A stretch of 64,000 nucleotides of DNA from Thysanoteuthis rhombus (GCA_963457665.1 OY735218.1:43157348-43221347), one strand, 5' to 3'; positions 49,401 to 61,374 are shown, counted from the first letter of the stretch. Numbers and translations: made by a program. The notes: generated by a model not told the origin, from the letters alone.

Positions 49401-50400
49401 TGTGCTGTAAGAGGCAGTTGACCTGTTCGGTCACTTCTCCGACTTTCTTTCTGTCTTTGTCTCTTAGGGAGGGGAGTGTTGTTTTCTCTCCTCGCATGAT
49501 CTCTTTCAAAGCTTGTATTTTGCTTTTCTCTTCTTCCGTTGGTGCCTCGTCATCACCCTCTGGTGCATAGCTTACTGTGGGGGTCTCATGGGGGATTATT
49601 CTAGTTTTGTTATTGGTACTAGTTGTGCTGGGGGGGCATTTTTCAGATGTGTCACCTGAATCTCTCTCTACATTAATGCGAATCTCTAGTAGTTCAGTCT
49701 CAGACAACCATTTCTTCTTTTGAATTTGCTTTACTTGGTCAGCAAGGCGTTGGTTCGATACTTCCACAGCAGATTTTTCCCTCCATATTTGGAGCATACG
49801 CTCTCTATAAGATCGCACTGAAGGCTTGCTTTTATAGTAACAGTACATAACTAGTCTATTCTCTTCCCTTGTCCATCTCTTTCTCTTTATAGCAGTCGCC
49901 CCATGAGGACTGCGCTTCCCCTGGATATCGCTAGTGGTATACGAGTTTTGGCCAACAGTAGCTGTGTGACGACTGTGTCCCTCCTGAAGGCCATTAAGGG
50001 TACACGAGCCGAGATTTTGGCCAGCAGTCACAGGATGACGACCGGGTCCCTCCTGGTGGCTAACAAGGGAACACCTGCCGGTTACGACACACAGGTCTTG
50101 GATCTGTGCCCCGTTTTTTGCGGTAAAATGGTTTGGTTGTACTGTCATGATTGGGGTTTTTGGTTCTTTGGAGGTAGTACCAGACCTTGGTGGGTTGGTT
50201 AAGACCGATGTGAGTCGGAAATAGCCCAAGGGCCCCACCGGCCCTTTTGGTTCTTTTAAGGTAGCACCATACCTTGGTAGGTTCATTGAGACCTATGCGC
50301 ACAGTGGTAGTCAAAGAGCCCCACCAGCTCCTACCACCCAGGGTATGGCCTCACAAGGACAAGCCATTCAGGCTTGCAGAGATATCTATCTAGTGATATG
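46438..50400 (-). mobile_element. R4/Dong-clade LINE, apparently full-length
   Basis: The element runs right to left. The 5' region (about 50400-50287) and the first part of the ORF contain a diverged tandem repeat (GGTTCTTT..GGTAG..CCA blocks at 50158-50195 and 50256-50285). One 1201-codon ORF follows. The 243-base 3' UTR contains another diverged duplication (CACACC.GTTGCC blocks at 46447 and 46561). The 3' end meets (TTA)n at 46437. The 5' edge is an estimate, and no TAA is seen there. No stop or frameshift interrupts the ORF, and relatives in the window are decayed, so this copy is young. Confidence 0.85.
46681..50286 (-). CDS. R4/Dong-type LINE polyprotein: RT plus restriction-like endonuclease, 1201 aa
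   Basis: Single ORF for target-primed reverse transcription. Residues 1-130 are repetitive (two PR.G.T.KEPK blocks, two RH..T.GQN blocks) and may be translated leader. M147 is an alternative start. Residues 134-200 (KRWTREENRLVMYCYY, then WLSETELLEI) are a conserved, possibly Myb-like DNA-binding region. The RT spans about 480-800: KAPGPDGI at 493-500, NYRPIT at 552-557, WIDYKKAYD at 623-631 with catalytic Asp625, GIFQGDSLSP at 681-690, and YMDD at 724-727 with the Asp pair. A RKEGGRGL block follows at 891-898. The CCHC motif is C1014-C1017-H1026-C1031. The restriction-like endonuclease has RRPD (Asp1100), IVDVAVP (Asp1115) and EKYQDLARE near 1133-1141. All key residues appear present. This architecture defines R2/R4/Dong/NeSL-group LINEs; TMHKALHP plus RKEGGRGL favours R4/Dong. 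It could still be mobile. Not a host gene. Confidence 0.93.
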   Translation of the reverse strand: MNLPRYGATLKEPKGPVGPLGYFRLTSVLTNPPRSGTTSKEPKTPIMTVQPNHFTAKNGAQIQDLCVVTGRCSLVSHQEGPGRHPVTAGQNLGSCTLNGLQEGHSRHTATVGQNSYTTSDIQGKRSPHGATAIKRKRWTREENRLVMYCYYKSKPSVRSYRERMLQIWREKSAVEVSNQRLADQVKQIQKKKWLSETELLEIRINVERDSGDTSEKCPPSTTSTNNKTRIIPHETPTVSYAPEGDDEAPTEEEKSKIQALKEIMRGEKTTLPSLRDKDRKKVGEVTEQVNCLLQHIETDTLLELDNLIYAGAKMVAQSFTTQDRNLSNNREGKPNWERRLQRQISQLQRDEVLLRNTPHTDRPRVRLYNKYKVAQKGIATVVEELHQKRLAKEARLKRYRLRSAQYTQNRTFQNNEKKFYQDLNGERRQDIKPDATEAKNYWNSIWGHPKRHNVTPQWLGNMRKELEDIDKGEPIVLNETTLKHTLRKVANWKAPGPDGIHGYWFKKFTALHGRLTHLLQNCLNEGKAPEWMTKGRTTLIQKDLGKGNIASNYRPITCLPLMWKILTGQIAERIYMSMDRRGLLPEEQKGCRIGTKGANDLLYIDQMISKEVRKRRKNIAMGWIDYKKAYDMIPHSWILECLRMFKISEPVVKFIGNSMKNWKVDLTAAGDKLAEVGIKRGIFQGDSLSPLLFVLTMIPLNRILRNSKGYHFSKTKGKVNHLMYMDDIKLFAKNRGELETLFNEVREYSEDIGMEFGIEKCAIMVMHKGRLSMTEGIELPDNNKIRALTAQDRYKYLGVLECDTIKREEMKEKIKREYLRRIRKILETKLNSRNLIKGMNTWAVSVIRYTGPFLGWTKEELQSMDRRTRKLMTMHKALHPRDDTDRLYVKRKEGGRGLISIEDCVQRAKVVLNRYVQTNSEEIIKSARDSATNNKVENNGTVQQTRKEKWEGKKLYGEFKRQIKEIADEKSWTWLRKGNLKRETESLIMAAQNKSIRTNYIKAKIDRTQTNSKCRMCGERDETVNHITSECSQLAQKEYKHRHDRVATMIHWELSKQMGFNHGEKWYQHKPEAVLENDNHKLLWDFDIQTDHLIQARRPDLVIVDKKRRACQIVDVAVPADHRVKKKEGEKREKYQDLARELKKMWNMKTRVVPVIVGALGTVPKTLRERLEEIGIRGRIETVQTTALLGTGRILRKVLEI

Positions 50401-50840
50401 ATATTTGCCTGATTGTTGAACTAAAGAAATAACACTAAGCCTTTTTCTTGGGGAGGGGGGGGGTTTGCATACATAAAAGATCATATGTCTCCCTTAAATG
50501 TTATAAGTCTTGACTTAGTATAAGTCAAGATATTCGTTGTTTTTTTCTTCTTCTTCTTTTTCCAATGCCCGCTGGGTACATGGCCAAGCGACGACCACCG
50601 CCAATTTATACTATACTAATCTCGGGGGCGGGGGGGAGGAGGTTGCAAGTGGAAAAGTTCATTCACACACACACATATATATATATACTCGCCCCTCGCT
50701 TTTCTATACTTCTATGGGACAACTCATTTTGAATTATAAATTATAAATATAATAATTTTAAATTTAATTTTAATTCCACTTACCCACGTGCAGGTCTAAA
50801 AAAACAACTTTTTTCAACTCGGCAGTGGCCTTCTCATTGC
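50401..50840. other. Spacer between two R4/Dong copies
   Basis: Contains G-runs (50451-50463, 50624-50640), a short CACACATATATA run and AT-rich sequence. No gene seen. Confidence 0.5.
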
Positions 50841-51898
50841 AAGATTATTATTATATATTGATGTCTCGTAGTATTCGTTTCATACAGAGTTTCGGCCAGA
50901 AACTTAGGGCTGGCAACGATGTTAAGACTTGGTAGGGAGTGGTATTTTTCTCATTTAATATATGCAAAAGAAGGGGGTCAATACAGGAGGCCACACAGGA
51001 AACAGTTCATAGTTGTATAAAGGACAAAATATTTACAAGGACAATGCTTTGTAAAGGATATGGGTGATGCCTGTGAGGACAATTTCCTGTATCTCGTAGA
51101 TGCTTAGGTTTTCTGTTATTCTAATTAGGTATTTGTCGACGCCCTTTTTTATGACCCCAACGGCTCCTATAACAACAGGTATTGTTTCAGTCTTGGTTTG
51201 TCACATTTTTATTTTCTCAATTTCCAGATATTTGATCTTAGACAATTTTTCAGAAACTTTTAATCTGATGGAATGGTTATATCTATTAACAGGTGTCCTT
51301 TTTCCATTCAGTCTTTAATAATTATGTCTTGAGTTGGCTTTGATGGTTCGATCGGTGTTCTTTCTGTTATAGTAGTGTGTGTGATTCACCATCTTACAGA
51401 CTATCCAATGGATGCACTGGTCCACTCTATTAATTGTGGGCTGAGAAAGAACATCCAGATATGATGCAGTCGATAGTTTCAGCTATGCTGTCACAGAACC
51501 TACAGTGGGGGTCAGTCCCGTATTTGATGACGTGTCTTAGATAGTTCCTGGTTGGAAGGATTTGGCCTGGGTCAACAAGGATGAAGCTTTTTGTTTCGGC
51601 TTTTAACCCTGATCTTCGTAGCGACTGATGGGTTTTAGTATTACCTTCATCAGCGTTTTGGGTGCAAAGTGGGTATTGGCTGTGTTCCCATCAATCTTAT
51701 AACGTGGATATTCCTCGTCGCTTGGCTGTAGTTTTATTTTCCTTGCAACCTTAGTTGTAGCTTGTGTTTAGGCCAATGGTTATAGATTTATACGACCAAT
51801 CATACCTCTACTGCCTTCTTTTCTGGGGAGGTAGTGTTGATCTACGTCTGCTTTTGGCTGATGAATACTGTTGGTGGTGGTGAGAGGTTTCTCAACAA
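50841..51898 (-). mobile_element. Second R4/Dong-clade LINE, 5'-truncated, between TAA repeats
   Basis: Read on the minus strand, the 5' end (51890-51780) gives PKADVDQHYLPRKEGSRGMI, matching residues 880-899 of the intact ORF. Further on a CRFC...C...C zinc-type block (51460-51520) has Cys where the His usually is, and near 51170-51060 TIPVVIGAVGVIKKG matches the ORF's VVPVIVGALGTVPKT. C-terminal identity is only about 40 percent, so this is another subfamily. Stops and frame changes abound. It starts at (TTA)25 (51899-51973) and its 3' side meets ATTATTATTATA at 50847-50858. TAA repeats on both sides suggest insertion into a TAA array. Confidence 0.78.

Positions 51899-51973
<75 letters not shown>
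51899..51973. repeat. (TTA)n microsatellite
   Basis: About 25 perfect ATT/TTA units directly at the truncated 5' end of the second R4/Dong copy. Confidence 0.97.
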
Positions 51974-52194
51974 GGGGGAAGGGGCGTAATTATAACAACG
52001 TCAATTTTAAAGGCCAAATCACCGAAATAAGATCTATTTGTCAACCTCTTTTTTTTCGATGCTAAAGGTGAAAAAATTGCGTCTTCATGTGCTTCTCTAA
52101 CGACGTTCTTGCTTTCATTTTAAAGAATAATATAATTTCATTAAATTCATCTATATATGTTATTGAGAAATGGACGTATAAACCGACAAAATAA

Positions 52195-52345
52195 TTATAA
52201 ATGAGTTATATCCTTCAAAATGGCCTCCTATTATTACAGGGAGAATGTTTCGTTTGGCCAAGACAGCGTAAATAAAGAAATCGGATGCTTCCGTAATTGA
52301 ACCTGCAATGGATAGGAAGCTGCCATGACATTGAGCTAAATAGCT
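52195..52345 (-). mobile_element. tRNA-derived SINE (family 1)
   Basis: On the minus strand: an A-box-like TTTAGCTCAATGTC, a B-box-like GGTTCAATTAC, then the family body (TTTACGCTGTCTTGGCCAAA-type). It matches 56.48-56.65 kb in block order. Decayed. Confidence 0.6.
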
Positions 52346-54032
52346 GAGTGGTAAGTTGAACTCTAAATGACTGCTATATGGCCATTTATAATTATTCTGT
52401 CGGATTATATATTTTTTTCTTAATAACATAATTGTCTGCGTAAAGAAACAATAATGCAGATATGGACAATGAATGAACAAGATAAGATCTGGACATAAAA
52501 CAGTTATCTATTTAGGTATTTTGAATGAGAAAAATTGGAAATCCTCATCTTTATTAACAAAACGAAGAACTAAAAGCAGAATTATTAAATAGAAAAAGTA
52601 TAGTAGAATTAAAATACCGACAGAGCACAAAATTTCTATTAAACAACATGGTTTAACAACCAACATGCAGGTTTATATAGATTAACCACCATAGCTATCT
52701 CACCCCGATCCCCTGTTAATATCAGCATTACTATCAAGATTAACATAATTTTTATTTCATACCCTCAGTCACTTTAGGACCAACCCAATTACCTTTTCAT
52801 AATAATCTCAGATACATAGAAACATACCAAATCTATAATAAATAAAACAATTGAACTAACAACTAAGTTCATGTAACAGTGATCCCAACATTGGGGAAAA
52901 ATTGAAGTAAGAATAAGACACTTTCTGAGAGGAAACATATCACAAATAGCTGATGTTTTAACAACATACTGATAAAGGAAGTGTCTACAATATCCCTCAC
53001 TAATTCATAATTACCAGACAGTAAAGAATCTCCACTATGTAAAACAGGGAAACATAAGAAGTGACCAACAAGTAAGCAAAGAAAATTAAAAAGAAAAGAT
53101 ATATAAATAGAATAAGAGGAAGGTTCTTCATCCTAGAAAAATAGACACACCCAAAACGTCCTGAATAGGGATCTAAAATTCGCCTGAAAAAGCCTAAACA
53201 GGACATACCTCTCTCACAAAAAGAATGAAAAAAGAAAGGAAAAAAGAATCATAATACAAATTCTTTTTTAGTTTCCATTATGTCAAAGTGCTGAAGTACA
53301 AGATTGTACTCACCAAAGATGGTCATAACTCACTAAAAGACCCTGAAAAAGAATGATAAAATTAAAAGCCAATTTCTTTGAAAGGAATGTAGAATCTTTT
53401 GTGTTGCAATGCTTTTATTTAGCAACATCGTTTGCTACTAAATTTGTCATTCTGGCACCCAAGTTCTAGTTAAGCGACTAAAGTTCCGAAAAGATGTCTG
53501 TTGGACCAATTTAGCAGACATGTAACATCTTCATTTTTTTCTATTTCAGCGCAGAGAAGATACACTTTTCTCACTCAAATGCTGTCTCGTAATAAACGAG
53601 CAGCATTTGACTTTATTATGCATAATTATTTTCAAATGTGAATTGATCTTCTTAGTAATCGATCAAAAAACAGATCTATTTGTTCAGACATTCAATATAA
53701 ATTGTCACATGCCCAACGTCTTTTGTCAGAATACTGTGTTTCGGTGAACAATTAAAATTTGGGAAAAGAGGTGATCAATGAATTAGTTACTTCTCTAGCT
53801 TTCTATTGAACGGTAAACAGTCTGAATTATTGAGAGAAAAAACAAGTGTAAACGCAGCTAGACATAAACTGGGGATCATTTTTGCATAAATTCACATTTA
53901 AATTGACCCCCCCCCTCTGATAGAAGTATTTTTGAAGATTTGAAAATTGAAAGGGTGTTTATCCAGACATAATAAGGAATAAATGATTTGATCTTAAACT
54001 CCCTAGCTTCAATGGTGCGGCCTATACGCATT
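52346..54032. other. Unannotated DNA
   Basis: No gene seen over 1.7 kb. The minus strand at 52.6-53.2 kb is T-rich with G over C and was considered as a mitochondrial insert, without adequate support. Confidence 0.4.
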
Positions 54033-54192
<160 letters not shown>

Positions 54193-54359
54193 CAAACATC
54201 CAGCCAGACCAACTTGAAAACTCAAGAAACCTATGTTGACTGTTTTGTTGATACTTTTGATTGACAGTTTCGAGTACAATCCGAAAAATAAGATAAATGG
54301 TCTGCAGATGCGTTACTTCCCATCAAGATCAAAGGTCGTTTTTCGAGCCGAGATGAAAT

Positions 54360-54482
54360 CCAGAAATTCGAATGCTGACTTTTCAAGGTAAGTAGCTCCC
54401 ACATGAAGGACTGGCGCAATACAATCTTCTCATCCACCTTTCTTCCCTATTTGGTCCTGTGCCGAACCAAGCTAAATAGCAA
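54360..54482 (+). mobile_element. SINE-like fragment (family 3)
   Basis: Ends in GGTCCTGTGCCGAACCAAGC followed by TAAAT, shared with 63.66-63.71 kb (CCCTGTGCC...AAGCTAAG). The head is too decayed to show pol III boxes clearly. Confidence 0.4.
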
Positions 54483-54639
54483 ATATCAATTAGATATTAA
54501 TTAACACTTACGAAATTATGTGACCAGATTTGAACTCATAAAAAACATCTTTGATATTTCTAAGTGAGGTTTCCAATTCTCCATCTTTCCGTTCACTTCC
54601 CTTTGACCCTTTTTAGAAATTGTCAACCAAAACTGTCAA

Positions 54640-55060
54640 CAAAGGTTTCTTCAGCCATGTATTTATTATGACACTTACGGTCAGCACCAAGGTTAGCGGT
54701 CTAAAAAAAATTCAACATTTACACCTTATTGTGTTTAGATTTCTACTATTTTAGTGATCACTGCCTAACAAAAGGCAAGAGAAGTAATTTATCCATTGAT
54801 CACCCCTTTTCGATTGTTTGATTGATTACCCCAACACGGTGCACTGCCAAAAGACGGTTTCTAATGAGTGACTAACCAGACCTGTCTTTTTCCTGTCATT
54901 TCATTGGTTGGTGCTGACCGTCTTGAATTTGAAATGGGAAACAATGTGAATTATCACTGCTTGTTTATTCTGACACGGTACAGGGGGGGGGGTAGAAGAA
55001 AGAAACGAGGAAATGACATACAACGGGAGAATGCTGGAGAGTGTGCCGACTGGAATTGGA
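54640..55060 (+). repeat. Unclassified repeat A, copy 2 (longest)
   Basis: Word series: TTAGTGATCACTGCC, CATTGATCACCCC, ACTGCCAAAAGACGG, GAGTGACTAACCAGACCTG, then TTTGAAATGGGAAACAATGTG and CTGCTTGTTTATT. Copy 3 shows the same series. A poly-G run (54985-54993) lies near its end. No ORF of note. Confidence 0.65.
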
Positions 55061-55237
55061 TGAAAATAACCTGACATGCTAAATCGGAAAAGTCAATTAT
55101 TATAACATTGACAAACTTTAAACAAATTATCGATTCAGTGAATTAAAGATGTGTGTGCGTATATGAAAGAAATGGACACTATTTGGTCCAACAGAATTAA
55201 TTTTAAACTGTGTTATATATTTACAAAACTCATCTGA
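55061..55237. other. Unannotated DNA
   Basis: Nothing recognised. Confidence 0.5.
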
Positions 55238-55400
55238 AATGATTTCCCGTCATTACACGGTTGATATATCATTCAATTTAGACAACGTAAATAGAATAAA
55301 CAATTAGAGAAAATTGGCCAGCTGCAGGAATCAAACCTGTCACCGATAGGTAGCAGCTTCATCGTGATGATGCACTGACAGACTCTGATTTATTGGTTGT
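55238..55400 (-). mobile_element. tRNA-derived SINE (family 1)
   Basis: On the minus strand: tRNA-like head with B-box-like GGTTTGATTCC (plus-strand GGAATCAAACC at 55327-55337), then GCAGCTGGCC and the family body with CAACCGTGTAATGACGGGAA. Confidence 0.65.
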
Positions 55401-56035
55401 CGGTTGTAGATTATCTTAGAAGTCATACAGCCAAATCAATGTTGATTTTTTCTATCTCTTGGAGTTATCTCTAGCATTGTTCTTTCCACAGCTCTCTTCA
55501 ATGATTTTAATATATTTCTTATGATATGACGTTGCTCGTGTCGTCTCATACTCGTTCAGTTGAGTGTTCACCCATGTGAATATTGAATCTCTTAAGTCGG
55601 TTTTAGTCTCAGACTATATGCAAACCAACTGATGATGTCATCTTTAAGAATAGTAAGTCAGATAAATTTTCTACCAATATATTCATGCGAAGAATATGTC
55701 TATGTGTGTGTGCGTGTGTGTGAATGCGTCTGTAATGAGGCAACAAAAATGAAGCTCTAGAGGAAGGCCATCAGTTGCTTGGATACGAGTTGCAAACTTC
55801 AGATAAAGATGTAATAAGGAAGAGTGAGAGCTCTCCTTCTTCTCTCTTCTCTCTGCGTCATAAATACCGCTGTATAGATGAACAAGCAAGGATACAACAC
55901 AGCTGAATGACCTCTACCAAATTTCCGAAGCGCAAATTCACAAGTCGCTTACCAATAAATAACTATAACGCTGATCGTAAAGAAAGAAAGACGGACAGAT
56001 TGAAGCGCACACGCACACAAACGCATGCATTATTT

Positions 56036-56072
<37 letters not shown>

Positions 56073-56283
56073 CGTTAACAATCTTATGCACGAGAGTAGA
56101 GACCCGTATTTACTCTAACTCAACATCCCCACAGATAGGCACCATTCAAACTAATCCACAGAAAGGAGTCCAAGCCGGGTCAGATTAAACTTTATAGTGG
56201 CCTGAGGCACAAGTCAACTTGGGACCCCTTCCCCTAAAGATACATATATATATGTATGATGAGTATGTTGATACGATATATCC
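55401..56283. other. Unannotated DNA with (CA)n at 56041-56071
   Basis: CA units at 56041-56071 and short GT units near 55705. No gene seen. Confidence 0.5.
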
Positions 56284-56455
56284 GACAATATGTACTGAAT
56301 TAATAAAAAGGAAAATTGTATTTAAATCAAATTTATTATACAAACATATGACTTCGGCTAACTCAAATTAAAATTACTTCTTTGACCAAGCCGAAAGGCG
56401 AAATATGTCGGTAGGATGAATTCAACTCAAATACAACTATTTTCCTTATTGTCGA
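56284..56455. mobile_element. Foldback element with about 70-bp inverted arms, between TA tracts
   Basis: Left arm 56284-56360 and right arm 56384-56455 are imperfect reverse complements (GGAAAATTGTATTTAAAT left; AAATACAACTATTTTCC right) with a loop of about 25 bases. The right arm includes AAGCCGAAAGGCGAAATATG, a small GCC/GGC hairpin followed by GAAA. (TA)n flanks on both sides. A second family member lies at 59584-59829. Confidence 0.75.
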
Positions 56456-56479
56456 CTGTATATATATTATAAATGGGTT

Positions 56480-56650
56480 ATATTATTTTGAAATTCTATT
56501 TGAAATGATCTCCTGTTAATGCACGATGATTGTATCATTCGGCCTAGACCACGTGAATAGAATGAACAAATTAAGAAAATAGATCTGCTGCAGGAATCGA
56601 ACCGGAGACCGATGGGTGGCTGTTTCAATTTAGCGTTGAGCTAAACAGAA
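56480..56650 (-). mobile_element. tRNA-derived SINE (family 1), best preserved head
   Basis: On the minus strand: A-box-like TTTAGCTCAACGC, then B-box GGTTCGATTCC (plus-strand GGAATCGAACC at 56593-56603), 30 bases apart, then CTGCAGCAGA and the body with GTTCATTCTATTCACGTGG. The tail runs into AT-rich sequence at 56465. Confidence 0.75.
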
Positions 56651-57689
56651 GTCGGTAATGCACAAACCCGAATTACTGCTTCAACTCTGAATTCATTCAC
56701 TGCCTATGTCTACTCTATATGCTTCTCAACGGGAACAATTATTTTATTAAGAAACGGATACACAATCCAACAGAAATAATTACAAATGCAGTGCTATTTT
56801 GCGCCTTGGACACTTATGAAAAATAACAGCGTTTTAATAATCGAAAAATGAAAGCTTAACAAAATCCAATGGACGTATCTTTTTAGATAGGAAATTTTAA
56901 TTTTTCTTTCACGTAATCATTTTTTTTACCAACAGCGATCGAAAAATTGGTGTAAAGCAAAATTTCGGAAAGCAGAGAAAACCTGTATAAGTCATTTCAT
57001 AATACTACACACAACTACTTCACGTAGTCTCGAGAGTATCTTCGCACTAAATCTGTGACATTTGCAGGCATTTCATTGTGCCTGGCCTTTGGGTTTCTGG
57101 CGCCCCAGGCAAGCTGAAGTTGATCACCCCTTTAAAGCCCGGCTGAGCTTGTCGTCACTAGAATTTCCTTTGCCAATTGTTTCTCTTGGTTTCATTAGCA
57201 CACTGTTTGATTTTCCTGAAAAATTTAAATTCAGTTTCTTTATCTTGGCTGTTTTTATTCTGTTTAATTTGTTCATTTTCCCATTTCCCATTTGATTTTG
57301 AAAGTCCTATTGTCCCAGACACATGATGGGCATCCCCCAACACATGGCACCTAGGACTATGGCTGGTGTTACTGCTATCATGGGCTGGTCCTCATTCCAA
57401 TGTCTGAAGAAGAGAAAACGAAAATAAACGAGTGATCATGTAATTAAAGACACCAATGTGCAGCTTGGTGTAACCTGGAAGAATGAAGAGAATGATGAAG
57501 TGCTGAAGGCTGATTTGGAACAGTCATCAAGAAGTAAGTGTCTTGAAATCTTTGCAGCGGGAGAAGACTACATGAGAGAGTGAGGAGAATGGCAAGGGAA
57601 AACTCTATTTGCATTCATTAAGAGTAATACTCACCATTTTCAACAACAGACTAGTTTAAACACTGTTGCTGAATTTAGGTTATTCATGT
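56651..57689. other. Unannotated DNA
   Basis: 57060-57420 is less AT-rich (GGCGCCCCAGGCAAGC words) but no frame looks like a known protein. Confidence 0.45.
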
Positions 57690-58065
57690 CTTCTACGCCT
57701 TTTTAGTTATCAAATGCCAAAAAAAAAAAAAAAAAAACGAGAGAGGTAACATTCATTGATCATCCTCTTTTCTAATTTTTTAATTGATAATCCCAAATAC
57801 GGCATTCTGCCAAAAGATATCGGCCACGTGAAGGTTTCTATTGTGTTACTAACCAGACCTGTTTTTGTTGTTTTTAAATCATGAATTTCAAACCATAGTA
57901 TTTTCATCTAAGTAACTTGATTTTACCACCCACCACTGTTTAATTTACGAGGTAAAAAGAAGCATATATAGGTGGCGGTGATTCATAATCTCCCTTTGAA
58001 TGCTGGTGTCTTTTGAAATGGATAAACATGGTAATTGCTTGTTTTAGGGGAGGGGATAAATATTA
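57690..58065 (+). repeat. Unclassified repeat A, copy 3
   Basis: Same series as 54.64-55.06 kb: TTTTTAGTTATC, CATTGATCATCC, CTGCCAAAAGATATCGGCC, GTTACTAACCAGACCTG, then TTTTGAAATGGATAAACATGG and TTGCTTGTTTTAG. A poly-A run is embedded at 57719-57737. Confidence 0.65.
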
Positions 58066-59829
<1,764 letters not shown>

Positions 59830-60142
59830 ACCTGATCTTTTTGACGAATAATAACAATATAAAATATTTTTTTACGCATAATAGTTGTAAAAAGTGATCT
59901 GAATTTTCTGTTACTTCTATCAATTAGCTACTTCAAAATCTATAAAGCAATACAAATTATAAATACGGAATATCTATCAAAAGTTAAGATCCAAAGAATA
60001 TTCACGATTTCAGGGTTAACCCTCAGAATTTAAAAAAAAACTGCCTCCATATTATTAAACAGTGATGTTGACAGATAAATTTGCAGGGAGTGAGTTTCGT
60101 GAAACTTGCTTTTCGAGCGTTCTGAAAAAACACATGAGAATT

Positions 60143-60185
60143 TGAAATTAGTATTTCGACCAATGACTCACTAGTCTTCATCCGG
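60143..60185 (-). other. Hammerhead-like hairpin
   Basis: Minus strand: CCGGATGAA, then GACTAGTG pairing with CATTGGTC (8 pairs with G-T wobbles, 3-nt loop), then GAAATAC. It resembles a hammerhead core with U4 changed to G and an extra A before stem II, so it is probably not active. Confidence 0.35.
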
Positions 60186-61257
60186 TGGAAACATTAACAT
60201 TATAAAAATATTCTCTCTTTCTTTCTCTTTTTATATGTCTATCAAATTCTTGTAACTTCTGTCTCTTCCAGTCAATTCATATTTATTCTTTAGGGGTCTT
60301 TTGTGTCGTTCTTTTCTATAAAGTCACTGAATTCAGTCCATATTTGATGTAATGGTTGCTACTGCATTCATATTTAATTTTAGTAGATGCTACGTTCAAC
60401 AAAATTCAATACGTTATAATCATATAATAATTTCTATTGAACTCCGACCTGCATATGTCTAGAATAGACTGAAAGACTCAAAAGAAAAATTCCCAGAAGT
60501 TAAATTTAAATTAACCATAAACTAAAAAGGAAATGGAAAAACCTAATTAGTTAATCAATATTTTTATTTCATGATTTTTTTATATTCAGCGTCTGCTGCT
60601 TTCAGCCAAGCTTGTCACAGAAAGCTCAGCGTTCTTCGATAGTTGCGCATGCGTGAGTTGGCGCAGAAGTTTGCTTAATTGATTGATGGCCATTTTCCTT
60701 TTCGTCTCTCCAATATCTGCTTCCTTATGTATTGTGTACATAGCTAAGCAGCTGTGAATGAATGCAGGATGTTTGTATCGATGTTCGGGAATGCTACGCC
60801 GAATCGGTGAAATTACCTAATTGGCGAAATTTAATTCTTTTTAGTCAAAAACTTTTATTTCACTTTGATTACATAAACTTTTGATTGAAAAAAATAGTTG
60901 TTTTACATCCTCTTCTGGGATAAATAAACTTTTGATCAAATCAAAACTACTTATTTATTCATTCATTTATTGTTATTTTTTTAAGTAAAAATTCGGCGTA
61001 ATATTTAAACAGTAAATTTTAATACCTCTTTTTTTCCAAACTGTTCTTTTTCTCTCTTTCTCCACCTCTCTGTCTGTCTGTCTCTCCTTCTCTCTCTCTC
61101 TCTCTCTATCTATCTCTCTCTTATACGTGCATACATAAGAACATAAAGTGAATATACATACGCATTCACAGGGAGTTTATTAGCTATTGAGATAAAATTC
61201 CACCATTTGACGATCCAACGCTTCATAGTTTATATTGTTTTCTACTGGAACCTCATC
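60186..61257. other. Unannotated DNA with (TC)n at 61062-61122
   Basis: No gene seen. Short TC/TCTG runs at 61062-61122. Confidence 0.5.
60643..60697. promoter_or_regulatory. Promoter-like cluster: NRF1-like and YY1-like motifs
   Basis: TTGCGCATGCGTGA at 60643-60656 is close to the NRF1 palindrome YGCGCAYGCGCR. GATGGCCATTTTCC at 60684-60697 contains a YY1-like GCCATTTT. Two such motifs 30 bases apart in AT-rich DNA are notable, but no first exon is recognisable on either side. Confidence 0.25.
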
Positions 61258-61374
61258 TGCTTACGGCATCCAGTATTTCCAGTCGGTCATCCACTCAGGT
61301 ACTGACCAGGCTCGATGTTGCTTAACTTTTGTGAACATATGAGAAATGATGTGTCCAACGCGATTTGCTCGTCA
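61258..61374 (-). pseudogene. 5S rRNA-like pseudogene (or head of a 5S-derived SINE)
   Basis: Minus strand, about 117 bases, the length of 5S rRNA. In order: CGCGTTGGACACA (5S: CACGTTGAACACA-type), CAAAAGTTAAGCAAC (A box region), GAGCCTGGTCAGTACC and GATGACCG (intermediate element and C box region), TGGAAATACTGG and GCCGTAAGC at the 3' end. The 3' half is much closer to a real 5S gene than the copy at 36.74 kb. The first 25 bases are diverged, and no T-run terminator directly follows. Confidence 0.75.

Noticed and set aside
52600-53290. Possible mitochondrial DNA insert
   Set aside because: The minus strand is T-rich with hydrophobic frames, and one stretch loosely recalled NADH dehydrogenase subunit 5, but I could not line up any conserved motif. 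An alignment to a mitochondrial genome would settle it.
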